Assembly (NCBI GenBank): GCA_002753505.1
Contig: PEAG01000024.1
Coordinates: 1 to 42,836 of the forward strand
Length of the DNA stretch: 42,836 bases
Source of the DNA: Magnetococcales bacterium HCHbin5
GTDB taxonomy: Bacteria > Pseudomonadota > Magnetococcia > Magnetococcales > Magnetaquicoccaceae
Reading direction: 5' to 3'
A program made the position numbers and the translations under genes. The notes beneath the pieces were generated by a model that saw nothing but the letters and a program-made list of their open reading frames with translations, had not been told where the DNA came from and ran no database searches. Positions 24,626 through 33,089 of the stretch are shown piece after piece (within the stretch, counting starts at the first letter, position 1; the number at the start of each line of letters is the position of its first letter).

Positions 24626-26419
24626 TCAAGGCACAACCGAACCCGTCCCCTGCGTCCGGATCTTGCGCACCGGCCAAACCAAATTTTTCCGCTCCTGACT
24701 GCCATTATACAACATGCCCCGATCAGGCAATAAATACCAAACATGATTCGGATTGGCCTCATGCAACGTACTCGACCAATAATAACTGGACGACTGTACC
24801 TCCTCAAACAAACCACTCTCCTGCCAGTCCAACAAAATCTGCATCTCACGCATGGTGGGTAACCGCCACTCACCCGCATGAGAACCATCCGTCAACTGAC
24901 AAGAGCCATTGGCAAGCGCATACACCACATCCCTGGCCTCAAGCCATTTCATCTTGCCGAAACAATTGGCATTTTTCAACCCAACCAACCCCTTCTTGTT
25001 ATCAGAAACCGTCCCATTGCCATTATCCACAAAACGCGGCAACGGCTTGGGAGGCGCAGGCAACGCCACCACCTCCTCCCGCCGCGGCGCAACAACCTCC
25101 CGCCGGGGCGCAGCATAAGAGGGCGGCGGCAACTCCTGCTCCCGAACCCCACCCCGTACCACCCCAGGCTCATCCCCCATATCAATCCGCTGAAAATGAA
25201 AGGTGGTGGCAGCCGCCGGCTCCTTCGGTGCCGATACAGTCGGCATCACACTATAACTGCCACTCTGGAAATCCGGCAAATCCTGCACAACAGGAGCCGC
25301 CTTGACCACCGGAACCGTGGCCGACGGGTTCATATCAATGGGGACAGAAGCAGACCGCCGGGAGTCGGACCCTGGACGATGACCGGCCCGCGATGAAACC
25401 GTACTCTGCCGGGAGACAGACGACTGAGTACGCGCCGAACCGTACGACCGACTCTCCACCGGCCGTCGCGGCCGCTGCACCACCGCCTTGCTCCGCTGAC
25501 GTACCGGACGCGCCTTCTGAACCCGCCTTTTGGCCCGGGCCTCCCTGGGCAATACCACCGCCGGGGCCTTCCTGGTCACCACCGGGGCCTGCCTGGTTGT
25601 CGCCGGGGCATCTTTGGCCGCCGCCGGGGCATCTTTGGCCGCCGCCGGGGGCTCTTTCTCTGCTGTTGAGGTCTCTTTGGTCGCTGCCGGGGGCTCTTTC
25701 TCTGCTGTTGAGGTCTCTTTGGTCGCGGCGGCAGCCTCCTTGTCCTCCTCCGCAACCGGTTTATCCTCTTCTGCAACTTTCTTATCCGTCTCTGCGGCCG
25801 CTTTGACCGCCGTCGCAGCGGCACCGGAGCCCTTGGCACCACCCCCCGCTATCTCACGCAACTTGGCCTGCGCCTTCAAATTGCCCCGGGCCGCCGCCTT
25901 GCGCAACCAGAACAGTGCCTGCTTCCTGTCCTGCGCAACCCCAAATCCCCCCTCATACATCAAACCCAGATTGGCCTGCGCCGTCACACTATCCTGGGCC
26001 ACCGCCTTGCGATACCAGTCCACCGCCTCCGCATGGTCCTGCTCAACCCCACGGCCATCCCGGAACAAATTACCCAAATTGTTCTGCGCCGCCGCCATGC
26101 CCTGCTCCGCCGCCTTCAAATACCAGGCCGCCGCCCCCTGGGAGTCCTGTACAACCCCATCACCCTTGTCATACATGCGACCCAACCGGTACTGCGCCCT
26201 GGGAGATCCCTGCTCCGCCGCCTTGCGCAACCAAAACTCGGCCTTGGCCTTGTCCTGCTCAACCCCCCGACCCTCCAGATAACGTAAACCCAGAATCCAC
26301 TGACTCTCCCTCTCTCCCGCCTCCGCCTTGGCGGTCACCGCGGCCAAATCGGCAGCCATGCCAACCCCACCAAAACAGACCAATCCCACCAACAGCAGCA
26401 AAAGCGGAACAATACGCAT
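24626..26419 (-). CDS. Exported Sel1-repeat protein with C-terminal DUF1566 (Lcl-like) domain
   Basis: 597 aa. Signal peptide MRIVPLLLLLVGLVC..GMAA, then four Sel1 repeats of about 36 aa (roughly 30-185; motif LGxxYxxGxGVxQDxxxAxxWxxKAAxxG), which form helical protein-binding solenoids. A long low-complexity Ala/Pro/Lys/Arg segment (about 190-440) includes tandem KE-x-PPAATKETSTAE and KDAPAA copies. The C-terminal domain (about 465-590) matches DUF1566: NGTVSDNKKGL, EWRLPTMREMQILL and YYWSSTLHEA. Start at 26419 is chosen for the signal peptide and AGAGGAA upstream; the frame stays open to 26659 but overlaps the preceding gene. Probably a periplasmic or surface protein. Confidence 0.85.
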   Translation of the reverse strand: MRIVPLLLLLVGLVCFGGVGMAADLAAVTAKAEAGERESQWILGLRYLEGRGVEQDKAKAEFWLRKAAEQGSPRAQYRLGRMYDKGDGVVQDSQGAAAWYLKAAEQGMAAAQNNLGNLFRDGRGVEQDHAEAVDWYRKAVAQDSVTAQANLGLMYEGGFGVAQDRKQALFWLRKAAARGNLKAQAKLREIAGGGAKGSGAAATAVKAAAETDKKVAEEDKPVAEEDKEAAAATKETSTAEKEPPAATKETSTAEKEPPAAAKDAPAAAKDAPATTRQAPVVTRKAPAVVLPREARAKRRVQKARPVRQRSKAVVQRPRRPVESRSYGSARTQSSVSRQSTVSSRAGHRPGSDSRRSASVPIDMNPSATVPVVKAAPVVQDLPDFQSGSYSVMPTVSAPKEPAAATTFHFQRIDMGDEPGVVRGGVREQELPPPSYAAPRREVVAPRREEVVALPAPPKPLPRFVDNGNGTVSDNKKGLVGLKNANCFGKMKWLEARDVVYALANGSCQLTDGSHAGEWRLPTMREMQILLDWQESGLFEEVQSSSYYWSSTLHEANPNHVWYLLPDRGMLYNGSQERKNLVWPVRKIRTQGTGSVVP

Positions 26420-26435
26420 GGCAGATTCCTCTGGA

Positions 26436-26714
26436 TCACCCTTTGTTTTTCTTGGGTTTTTTCTTGGGTTTTTTCTCTTTTCCCGCATCATTCCACATGG
26501 TCTGAATACAGAACTCTGCCTGATCAGGTGGGAACTCCTGGCAAATGGCATCATACAAAAATACCGGTACCGCATCCTGAACCCGCTTCCCCTGCGGAAA
26601 ATGACGCGGAGTGATGATGCGCGCCGAAGGGTGACTGTGCAGCCAGCTGGTACGGTCACTCTGGTTCAGAAAACCCACCACAATGTCGCCGATAATCGCA
26701 AATTTTTTGTTCAC
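26436..26714 (-). CDS. Small hypothetical protein with lysine-rich tail
   Basis: 92 aa, not recognised. N-terminal KFAIIGDIVVGFL strand-like segment, a central PQGKRVQDAVPVFLYDAI and a basic C-terminal tail (KEKKPKKKPKK). It sits 46 bp after the L,D-transpeptidase and 16 bp before the Sel1/DUF1566 gene on the same strand, so it is likely part of that transcript. The competing frame is the upstream extension of the Sel1 gene; this one fits the gap better. Confidence 0.6.
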   Translation of the reverse strand: MNKKFAIIGDIVVGFLNQSDRTSWLHSHPSARIITPRHFPQGKRVQDAVPVFLYDAICQEFPPDQAEFCIQTMWNDAGKEKKPKKKPKKNKG

Positions 26715-26760
26715 ACGCTCTCCTCTCTGTCAACCCCCCTCGGGAGGATAGACCAAATGG

Positions 26761-27471
26761 TTACGGTTCTGCAACAGGAATGCGATAGCGCGCCAAACGC
26801 TCCTCAATCTGCTGATACAACACAGGCAGCCAGGCGGGCGCAGCGGGAAGCGGGGACTGCTCCCGCAGCACACGAAAATCATAAGGCGCAATGATCACCT
26901 CGGCCGGGCCCCCCGCCGCCGTGAGTGCCAATACAAACAACTCCTCAATCGCCGCATCACCCACAGCAACACAACCGACCGAGCTTTTTCCCCCATGGAC
27001 AAAAATATCCCCCCCCAAATCTGTCCGACCCTCCTCGGCCGCACGCTGCTGATCAAACAGGTTGGGATAGTCCAGTTTTAATGCAAGGTGATAACTGCTG
27101 CTGGGATGCAACCAGATCACTTGATAGATTCCCTCTGGAATCTGCCGGTCGCCCCGCTGTTGTTTGGGACCAGCCTGACCGCTCATGGCCGTGAGGGGAT
27201 AACGCTTGACCAGACGGGGCACCGTGTCGGTGTGAACCCACAACTCCAGCCTCTGTTCCGCCTTGAAAACCAATAACGCAAAGGCATTATCCAGCGGATA
27301 CCCTATCCCGGCCCGATGGAGAAAATCGCGCACACGACCCTCCACCCCAGGGTCAATGGTAAAAAGCGCACCCGCATCCGCCAAGGGAACCGGCGCATCC
27401 GCCGACCAGGCGGTCAATACCCCCCCCCACAACACCATCACCATCCCAAAAATCCTCCAACCCTGGAGCAT
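26761..27471 (-). CDS. L,D-transpeptidase (YkuD domain, YafK-like)
   Basis: 236 aa with an N-terminal signal peptide (about 1-23). The catalytic YkuD motif is present: H159-G-G in IFVHGGKSSVGC, with nucleophile Cys167. The preceding IPEGIYQVIWLHPSSSYHLAL segment is typical of YafK-like members. These periplasmic enzymes make or break 3-3 crosslinks or attach lipoprotein to peptidoglycan. It is 33 bp downstream of suhB on the same strand. Confidence 0.9.
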   Translation of the reverse strand: MLQGWRIFGMVMVLWGGVLTAWSADAPVPLADAGALFTIDPGVEGRVRDFLHRAGIGYPLDNAFALLVFKAEQRLELWVHTDTVPRLVKRYPLTAMSGQAGPKQQRGDRQIPEGIYQVIWLHPSSSYHLALKLDYPNLFDQQRAAEEGRTDLGGDIFVHGGKSSVGCVAVGDAAIEELFVLALTAAGGPAEVIIAPYDFRVLREQSPLPAAPAWLPVLYQQIEERLARYRIPVAEP

Positions 27472-27504
27472 TTCCCCCCCCCTTGACGGATATCCCCTCT
27501 GATC

Positions 27505-28305
27505 TCAGGAACGATACAACTCCGAAGCCTGCACCTTTTCCAGAACACGACCATGAATGGCCGCACTGGCCGCAACCAGATTGCCGGAGGCCAAATAATC
27601 GCCCCCTCCCGCAAAATCCGTGATCAACCCCCCCGCCTCCTGGAGAATGAGTACCCCCGCCGCAATATCCCAGGGGGCCAAACCGCTCTCCCAGAAACCA
27701 TCATAACGACCATCCGCCGTATAACACAGATCCAGGGCCGCACTCCCCTGGCGACGGATACCATGACAAGCGGCGCACAACAGACGAAACGAGTCCAGAT
27801 AAGCGACCAGCTTCTCTTTGTGCCGGGTGGGAAAACCGGTCGCCAACAGCGCACGGGAGAGCAGACGATTTTGCCCGCTCCGAATGCGGCGGTCATTCAA
27901 AAAGGCCCCGCCACCCCGCTCCCCCACATACAACTCATCCCCCATCGGGTCATAAACCACCCCGGAGAGCAAAGTGTTCCCCTCCGCCAGGGCAATCGAA
28001 ATGGCAAAATGGGGTATGCCACGAATAAAATTGTCCGTCCCATCAATGGGATCCACAATCCAATACCGCCCGGCACCCTCTCCCTGCCAACCGCTCTCCT
28101 CCGCCTGAATCCCGAATTGCGGGTAACCCCTTTTCAGATGGTATAAAATTTCCCGCTCCACCGCCGTATCGGCATTACTTACCCACTCCCCAAAAGCCTT
28201 GCTCTGAATGTCCAGTTCATGCCGATTGCGAAACAGGTCAACAGCCCGCGCACCCGCCTGTCGGGCGGCACGAACGGCAACATTGGTGTGAGGCGCGTAA
28301 TTCAT
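27505..28305 (-). CDS. suhB: Inositol-1-monophosphatase family protein
   Basis: 266-aa Mg-dependent phosphatase of the IMPase/SuhB family. Metal-site motifs: AEESG, WIVDPIDGTDNFIRG (DPxDGTxN) and SGLAPWDIAAGVLI. In proteobacteria SuhB also acts in rRNA transcription complexes. The frame is open to 28542, but the start at 28305 (MNYAPHTNVAVRAAR) matches the usual N-terminus and length; the ribosome-binding site is weak. It heads a minus-strand run with the L,D-transpeptidase, the 92-aa and the Sel1 genes, spaced 33, 46 and 16 bp. Confidence 0.93.
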   Translation of the reverse strand: MNYAPHTNVAVRAARQAGARAVDLFRNRHELDIQSKAFGEWVSNADTAVEREILYHLKRGYPQFGIQAEESGWQGEGAGRYWIVDPIDGTDNFIRGIPHFAISIALAEGNTLLSGVVYDPMGDELYVGERGGGAFLNDRRIRSGQNRLLSRALLATGFPTRHKEKLVAYLDSFRLLCAACHGIRRQGSAALDLCYTADGRYDGFWESGLAPWDIAAGVLILQEAGGLITDFAGGGDYLASGNLVAASAAIHGRVLEKVQASELYRS

Positions 28306-28772
28306 AATGGTCCAGGGAGATAAAAGGAAGAGTCCATTGGCAGCGTCTCCACAGCGCAGACACCACCCCAGGAGGGCAGCATAACATGATACAGCAACTT
28401 CGTCATCCCAGCCCTTGCAAACGGCCATAAAATCACCACGACCAGCCACGCCATACCAGAAATACCCGCCGGCCATCTCCCAAAACATGCACCGGTTATT
28501 GAACAAGGCAAGATTTGCCGACAGCGCAGTGCTTGCTCCCAACCGGAGACCTGGATTGCCCGATTTTTTGGGAAAAAAAGGCCAAAACAGCCCATTAACG
28601 ATACCGAATGTTTTTGATAAAAGACTAACAATAACAATATTTTATATTGATTTGAATCGACCGGTGCCGAGGCTGTTTTTATGTTGGCACAAGCAGTGCA
28701 TAAAGGTAGCTCAACGCCATGGTCTCGAACGGTTAACAATGGCGGAGCGGATCGAAAGGGAGAGAGGAAGGC
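28306..28772. other. Divergent intergenic region between suhB and flgK
   Basis: 467 bp with no supported gene. It holds the sigma-54-type promoter of the flagellar cluster (listed separately), a strongly AT-rich tract at about 28609-28658 upstream of it that may aid DNA bending, and presumably the suhB promoter. Confidence 0.5.
28684..28700 (+). promoter_or_regulatory. Sigma-54 (RpoN) promoter upstream of flgK
   Basis: TTGGCACAAGCAGTGCA matches the -24/-12 consensus TGGCAC-N5-TTGCA with one mismatch. The GG and GC dinucleotides have exactly the required 10-nt spacing. It lies about 72 nt before the flgK ATG. Many flagellar hook and filament genes use sigma-54, so location and sequence agree. 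Confidence 0.75.
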
Positions 28773-30569
28773 ATGTCTGTCAATAATATTTTAAATGTTT
28801 CCAAGTCGGGTATTTACGCTGCACAAAATACGTTGCAGACGGTCTCCCACAACATTGCCAATGCCAATACTCCCGGTTATTCCCGGCAGACCGTTGCCCT
28901 GCAAAATGCGCCGCTGGGTTTGGGGGTGCAGATCAACGATATTTCCCGGCAATTGGACACCCTGCTGGATCGTCGCCAGGAGTTGGGCGTCGGGGAGTTG
29001 GGCAGCCTGGAGACCAAAGACCGCTTTCTGGCCCAGATCGAACAGATCTTTAACGAGGCCGACAAGGATGGCCTGTCGGTTCGCCTGGACTCCCTCTATG
29101 CGGCGGCTGACAACCTGGTGGACAACCCCACCAATCCGGTCGGGCGGGCAGAATTTGTCACCAAGGCGGACAGTACAGCCCGCTATATGCAGGATATGCA
29201 CAACCGGTTGGCAGGCCTGCTGACCCCGGTGGATCAGGAGGTGGATGTCCTGCTGGCCGATGTGAACAACCGCCTGAAGGCCCTGCGGGACATCAATGCG
29301 GTGCTTTCCGGCTCCGGTTCCACCGATCCTTCCGCCGACCTGCAGGATCAGCGGCGGCAGATGGTGCTGGAACTGGGCAAATTGATCGATATCCAGACCC
29401 TGGAGGTGCCGGGTGGCGGATTGCAAATCATGATGGCGGGTGGACAGGGGTTGCTGGCCGATTCGGTCCATGCCGCCACCCTGGTGCGCAGCAAAAACAA
29501 TGCCGTCGATCCAACCTTTCCGGTTGCACCGGGGACGCCCCCCAAATTGACCAACTTCCGGGGTATCACCCTGGATGATCGGGATGTGCTCAAGGTGCAG
29601 GGCGGGGCTCTGGGTGGACTGCTGGAGATTCGTGACACCGTCATCAATGGCAAAAATGGTGCCCTGACTCAGCTGGAGGCACTGGCGGACGAGATGCGTT
29701 ATCAGTTCAACCTCATCGGCAGCACCGCCGTCAGCCAGGGCATGTACAGCAGCCAGACCGGCGTCTTTTCGTTGGGAACCGACCTGGGGCTGCAGGCGAT
29801 GAGTGACCTCTCCGACGATCCGCTGGCGGATATGTATGCACACTCACCCGCCGACCTCTCCCGGGTGGTGGATGGCGAGATTGTCTTTGCCTCCGGTGCG
29901 GATGGCGACCATCTGACCACGATTTCCCGGGTGACCGTGCGCAAGGGGATGACCATCAGCCAGGTGCTGGAGGCGATCAACGAGGCCGATGCCGTCGATG
30001 CCAACGTGACGGCAGATAACAGATTGCAGATTCAGGCCGCCAACGGCCGGGTCTACGGGGTGGTCTCTGACAGCTCCCATGTGCTGGCCGCGTTGGGAAT
30101 CGGTGCCCTGTTCGGCGGCAAGGGAGCCGGGGATATCGCCCTCAATCCGGTCCTGGCAGACGACTCCCGCCAGCTGGGTGTCGGGAAAATGGTGAGCAAA
30201 AAAGAGGATCTGAACGATCCCACCCGGGTGACCAACGTCGTCTTCAATGATGGGGACAACCAGGCCGCTTTGGCCGTCAGTCGCTTGCGGACCACCAAAT
30301 TTGAAATTTCTGGTCGCACCGCCAGCCTGACCGGCAGCTATGCCGCCACGGTGGGCATGCTGGGCGCGGTGATCAATCAGAACAAAGAGTCACTGACAGC
30401 CCAACAGGCAGCACAAACCTTCATCGGTCAAATGCGGGAGTCCACTTCCGGGGTCTCCATGGAGGAGGAGTTGACCGACCTGATGCGCTTTCAACGGGCC
30501 TTTCAGGCCTCCAGCAAGATGGTGAGTACGGCTGACGAATTGATGCAAACCATTATCAATATGGTGTAG
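28773..30569 (+). CDS. flgK: Flagellar hook-associated protein 1
   Basis: 598 aa, forms the first hook-filament junction. The N-terminus (ILNVSKSGIYAAQNTLQTVSHNIANANTPGYSRQTV) carries the rod/hook/FlgK signature with the conserved NIANANTPGYSR. The C-terminus (SMEEELTDLMRFQRAF..SKMVSTADELMQTIINMV) is the matching coiled-coil end. The middle is variable. GAGAGAGGAAGG precedes the ATG. First gene of the cluster, followed 60 bp later by flgL. Confidence 0.96.
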   Translation: MSVNNILNVSKSGIYAAQNTLQTVSHNIANANTPGYSRQTVALQNAPLGLGVQINDISRQLDTLLDRRQELGVGELGSLETKDRFLAQIEQIFNEADKDGLSVRLDSLYAAADNLVDNPTNPVGRAEFVTKADSTARYMQDMHNRLAGLLTPVDQEVDVLLADVNNRLKALRDINAVLSGSGSTDPSADLQDQRRQMVLELGKLIDIQTLEVPGGGLQIMMAGGQGLLADSVHAATLVRSKNNAVDPTFPVAPGTPPKLTNFRGITLDDRDVLKVQGGALGGLLEIRDTVINGKNGALTQLEALADEMRYQFNLIGSTAVSQGMYSSQTGVFSLGTDLGLQAMSDLSDDPLADMYAHSPADLSRVVDGEIVFASGADGDHLTTISRVTVRKGMTISQVLEAINEADAVDANVTADNRLQIQAANGRVYGVVSDSSHVLAALGIGALFGGKGAGDIALNPVLADDSRQLGVGKMVSKKEDLNDPTRVTNVVFNDGDNQAALAVSRLRTTKFEISGRTASLTGSYAATVGMLGAVINQNKESLTAQQAAQTFIGQMRESTSGVSMEEELTDLMRFQRAFQASSKMVSTADELMQTIINMV

Positions 30570-30629
30570 GGCCAGCAGGCAGAGTGTGTAATGCTTCTCG
30601 GTGTTCTGGATGGATAGAGGAAAAAAAAG

Positions 30630-32378
30630 ATGCGCGTGACCAATAACATGATGTTTGCAGCCGGGGTGACAGCCCTGCAGGCACAGCAGCAGGAGATCAT
30701 GCAGGCCCAGGCCCAGAGCGTCTCAGGCATGCGGATCCAGAAGCCATCCGATGATCCCTCCGGCATCTTTCGGCATCTGCTCTTCTCCTCCGATCTCTCC
30801 GGGGTGCAGAGCCTGAAACGCAACACCGATATCGCCGCCCAACGCTTGGTCACCGGCGATACCAGCCTCGGCACCGCTCACAACAGCATGATGCGTGCCT
30901 ACGAGCTGGCGATGAATTTTGCCCATGGGACGGCCGGCAACGATCCGGAAATATTGAAAGGTTCCGCCACCGAAGCCCTTGCACTCTATCAGAACATTCT
31001 GACAGTGGCCAACATGGAGATGGATGGCGTGCCGCTGTTCGGGGGCGGGCGCACCAACACCCCGTTCGATGATACCCATCTGCAGACCACCGAAGTGCTG
31101 GTGCAGAGCAATGGGGTCGGCTCCCATCGACCGGTTCCAGCCGGGTTGGTGGCCGGTGTGGATGCGACCTTTGTTGTCCCGGATGAGCAGGTCGGGCTGA
31201 AAACTTCCTACGTGATCACCCCCTCCACCACCGAAGCCGGTGCCTATGATGTCGATATCAATGGGGTGCGGCAAGATTTGCCCATCTTCCCGACCGAACG
31301 GATCGGCATGGACCCCTACCTGGATCTGGGCAATGGCGTCACCATCAACATGGGCGGCAGCCTGGGTGAAGGCGATCGGCTCTTTTTCGATGTGCTGCCG
31401 CCGGCCAATGCCCGCTTCTACAAGGTCTCCCCCGCTGCGGACGGTGGTGGCGGCTACGATGTCGATGTGAACGGGGTACGGCAAGGCACCTCCGTCTTCC
31501 CGAAAGAGCGGACCGATCAAAACAGTGTGCTGGACCTGGGTAACGGCCTCACCCTGGATATGGGCAGTGAGTTGGGCATGCGGGTGGAGGGAGGAGAGAC
31601 CGTCTCCTTTGTGCCCCCGGGTACCCTCTTCACCACCACAACACCCAAACTGTTCCCGAACGAGGCCGATGCCCCAACGGATGTCAATGTCTCCGTCGGC
31701 TTTTCCGCCAAGGTGGCACCCGGTGCCACCTTCGACGATCTGCCCCTGAGCATCAAGCTCTCCTACCAGGCCAGCACCGGAAAGTATGCCGTCAACATCA
31801 ACGGCGTCGAACGCGCCCCGGTGGAGGTTCGGCCCGGTCGTCCCCCCCTGCTGGATCTGGGGAACGGTGTCACCTTCAACCTGGTGGGACAGCCGAAGGT
31901 GGGAGACATCTTCTTTTTTGAGGTGGTGCCCAGCTACCAGGGTGGCGAGGCTGATCGGCCGATCCTGGTGAGCGGCGGCAAAACCCTGCCCGGCAATGTG
32001 ACCGGGGGTGAGTTTGTGGAAGGAGGGGGCAGCATTGGCAAGGGGATCAATATTCTCGGCGCGTTGGCCTCACTGCGGGGGGCTCTGCTGCGGGGAGATT
32101 CGGCTGAGGTGGCGGTGCAGTTGGATCGCCTGCAGGCCGGACGGGCCCAGACCTCGGACATGCAATCGCTGACCGGTGTGCGCTCCACCCAGATGGATAT
32201 GACCGCCTCCATCCTGGCCAGCGATGAGGGCACACTGCAATCCTTGAAGGCCGACAATTCCGAGGCCGATCTGTTTGCCGTGATGAGTCGTTTGCAGCAG
32301 GCTTCACAGTCGATGCAGATGCTGACGACCACCGAGCGTGAAGTGTTGAACATCTCGCTGCTCGATTTTATTCGTTAG
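30630..32378 (+). CDS. flgL: Flagellar hook-associated protein 3 with a repeat-bearing insertion
   Basis: 582 aa, second hook-filament junction protein. The N-terminus (MRVTNNMMFAAGVTALQAQQ) and the C-terminal DMTASILASDEGTLQSLKAD region are typical of FlgL/flagellin coiled-coil ends. It is far longer than usual FlgL (about 300-400 aa) because of a central insertion with three related units at about 192-259, 261-330 and 373-435. Each has a Y-x-V-x-(I/V)NGV core and an LDLGNG(V/L)T strand. The first two are also alike at DNA level, suggesting recent duplication. AGAGGAAA precedes the ATG. Confidence 0.93.
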   Translation: MRVTNNMMFAAGVTALQAQQQEIMQAQAQSVSGMRIQKPSDDPSGIFRHLLFSSDLSGVQSLKRNTDIAAQRLVTGDTSLGTAHNSMMRAYELAMNFAHGTAGNDPEILKGSATEALALYQNILTVANMEMDGVPLFGGGRTNTPFDDTHLQTTEVLVQSNGVGSHRPVPAGLVAGVDATFVVPDEQVGLKTSYVITPSTTEAGAYDVDINGVRQDLPIFPTERIGMDPYLDLGNGVTINMGGSLGEGDRLFFDVLPPANARFYKVSPAADGGGGYDVDVNGVRQGTSVFPKERTDQNSVLDLGNGLTLDMGSELGMRVEGGETVSFVPPGTLFTTTTPKLFPNEADAPTDVNVSVGFSAKVAPGATFDDLPLSIKLSYQASTGKYAVNINGVERAPVEVRPGRPPLLDLGNGVTFNLVGQPKVGDIFFFEVVPSYQGGEADRPILVSGGKTLPGNVTGGEFVEGGGSIGKGINILGALASLRGALLRGDSAEVAVQLDRLQAGRAQTSDMQSLTGVRSTQMDMTASILASDEGTLQSLKADNSEADLFAVMSRLQQASQSMQMLTTTEREVLNISLLDFIR

Positions 32379-32385
32379 TGACCAT

Positions 32386-32405
32386 CACCCCCGGGTTGGG
32401 GGGTG
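32386..32405 (+). terminator. Weak hairpin after flgL
   Basis: cacccc(c)gggttggggggtg forms a short GC stem 8 nt after the flgL stop. No T-run follows, so termination is doubtful; it may only stabilise the mRNA end. Confidence 0.3.
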
Positions 32406-32490
32406 CAGGATTTACGCGCAACGGGCCTGTGCTACCCCACCTCGTTGCGTGACAGCAGGATTAACCATTTGGGTGTGGAGAGAGGATGTC

Positions 32491-33021
32491 ATGGAAATTC
32501 AGGGAACCCGGTTTGGTGTTCTGGAGTTTAAAGAGGAAGAGATCATCACGCTCAATGAGGGCTTGCTGGGTTTCCCGATGAGTCGGCGGTTTCTCCTGTT
32601 TCCTTACGGTGAGAACTCTTCATTCTTTTGGCTGCAGTCTGTTGATGAGCCTGAGATCGCATTCATCGTGGTAAACCCGTTCGACTTTTTTGCCAACGTC
32701 GAGTTCCAGGTTCAGGATGAGGACGCCTTGGCACTGGAGCTGGAACGCCCGGAGGATGTGGAAATTTTTACCCTGGTCACCATCCCGGAGGGGCGTCCGG
32801 AGGAGATGCGGACCAATCTGGCCGGTCCCGTAGTGGTCAACATCCAGAATCGCCAGGGGCGGCAAATATTGGTCAAGGAGTACTCTCCGCGCCAATTGTT
32901 GATTCCGCCCCACATGCAGGAGAGCTATCTGAAAGAGCGGGAGGTGCGGCGCAACAGTCGCCGTAACCGCAACAGACAGCGGACGGAACAAAACCAGTTA
33001 AAAATGGCTGCCGCCGGTTAA
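32491..33021 (+). CDS. fliW: Flagellar assembly factor FliW (first copy)
   Basis: 176 aa. FliW binds flagellin and, when free, binds and inhibits CsrA, coupling flagellin synthesis to export. Family features seen: GTRFGVLEFKEEEIITL, GLLGFPMSRRFLLF, FFWLQSVDEPEIAFIVVNPF and a basic C-terminal tail. Start at 32491 (MEIQGTRFG) is preferred over the in-frame 32449 because GAGAGAGGA precedes it and it matches the second FliW copy. The long flagellin gene follows 68 bp later. No csrA is in the window. Confidence 0.92.
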   Translation: MEIQGTRFGVLEFKEEEIITLNEGLLGFPMSRRFLLFPYGENSSFFWLQSVDEPEIAFIVVNPFDFFANVEFQVQDEDALALELERPEDVEIFTLVTIPEGRPEEMRTNLAGPVVVNIQNRQGRQILVKEYSPRQLLIPPHMQESYLKEREVRRNSRRNRNRQRTEQNQLKMAAAG

Positions 33022-33028
33022 GAACGTT

Positions 33029-33044
33029 CGGCCGGTCATTTGCA
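33029..33044 (+). promoter_or_regulatory. Sigma-54 (RpoN) promoter upstream of the long flagellin
   Basis: CGGCCGGTCATTTGCA has the -24 GG and -12 GC at the exact 10-nt spacing, and a full TTGCA at -12; the -24 half (CGGCCG) matches only in part. It would start transcription near 33055, about 35 nt before the flagellin ATG, letting the flagellin be expressed apart from upstream genes. Confidence 0.6.
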
Positions 33045-33089
33045 AATAAAAAAATCAACAGGTTCTAGCAATTACAGAGGAACAAAACC

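Noticed and set aside
26420-26659. N-terminal extension of the Sel1/DUF1566 gene
   Set aside because: Places a signal peptide in the interior and overlaps the 92-aa gene; ATG at 26419 has a good ribosome-binding site and a normal signal sequence.
28306-28542. N-terminal extension of suhB
   Set aside because: Adds about 79 residues not found in the family; the 28305 start gives the usual length.
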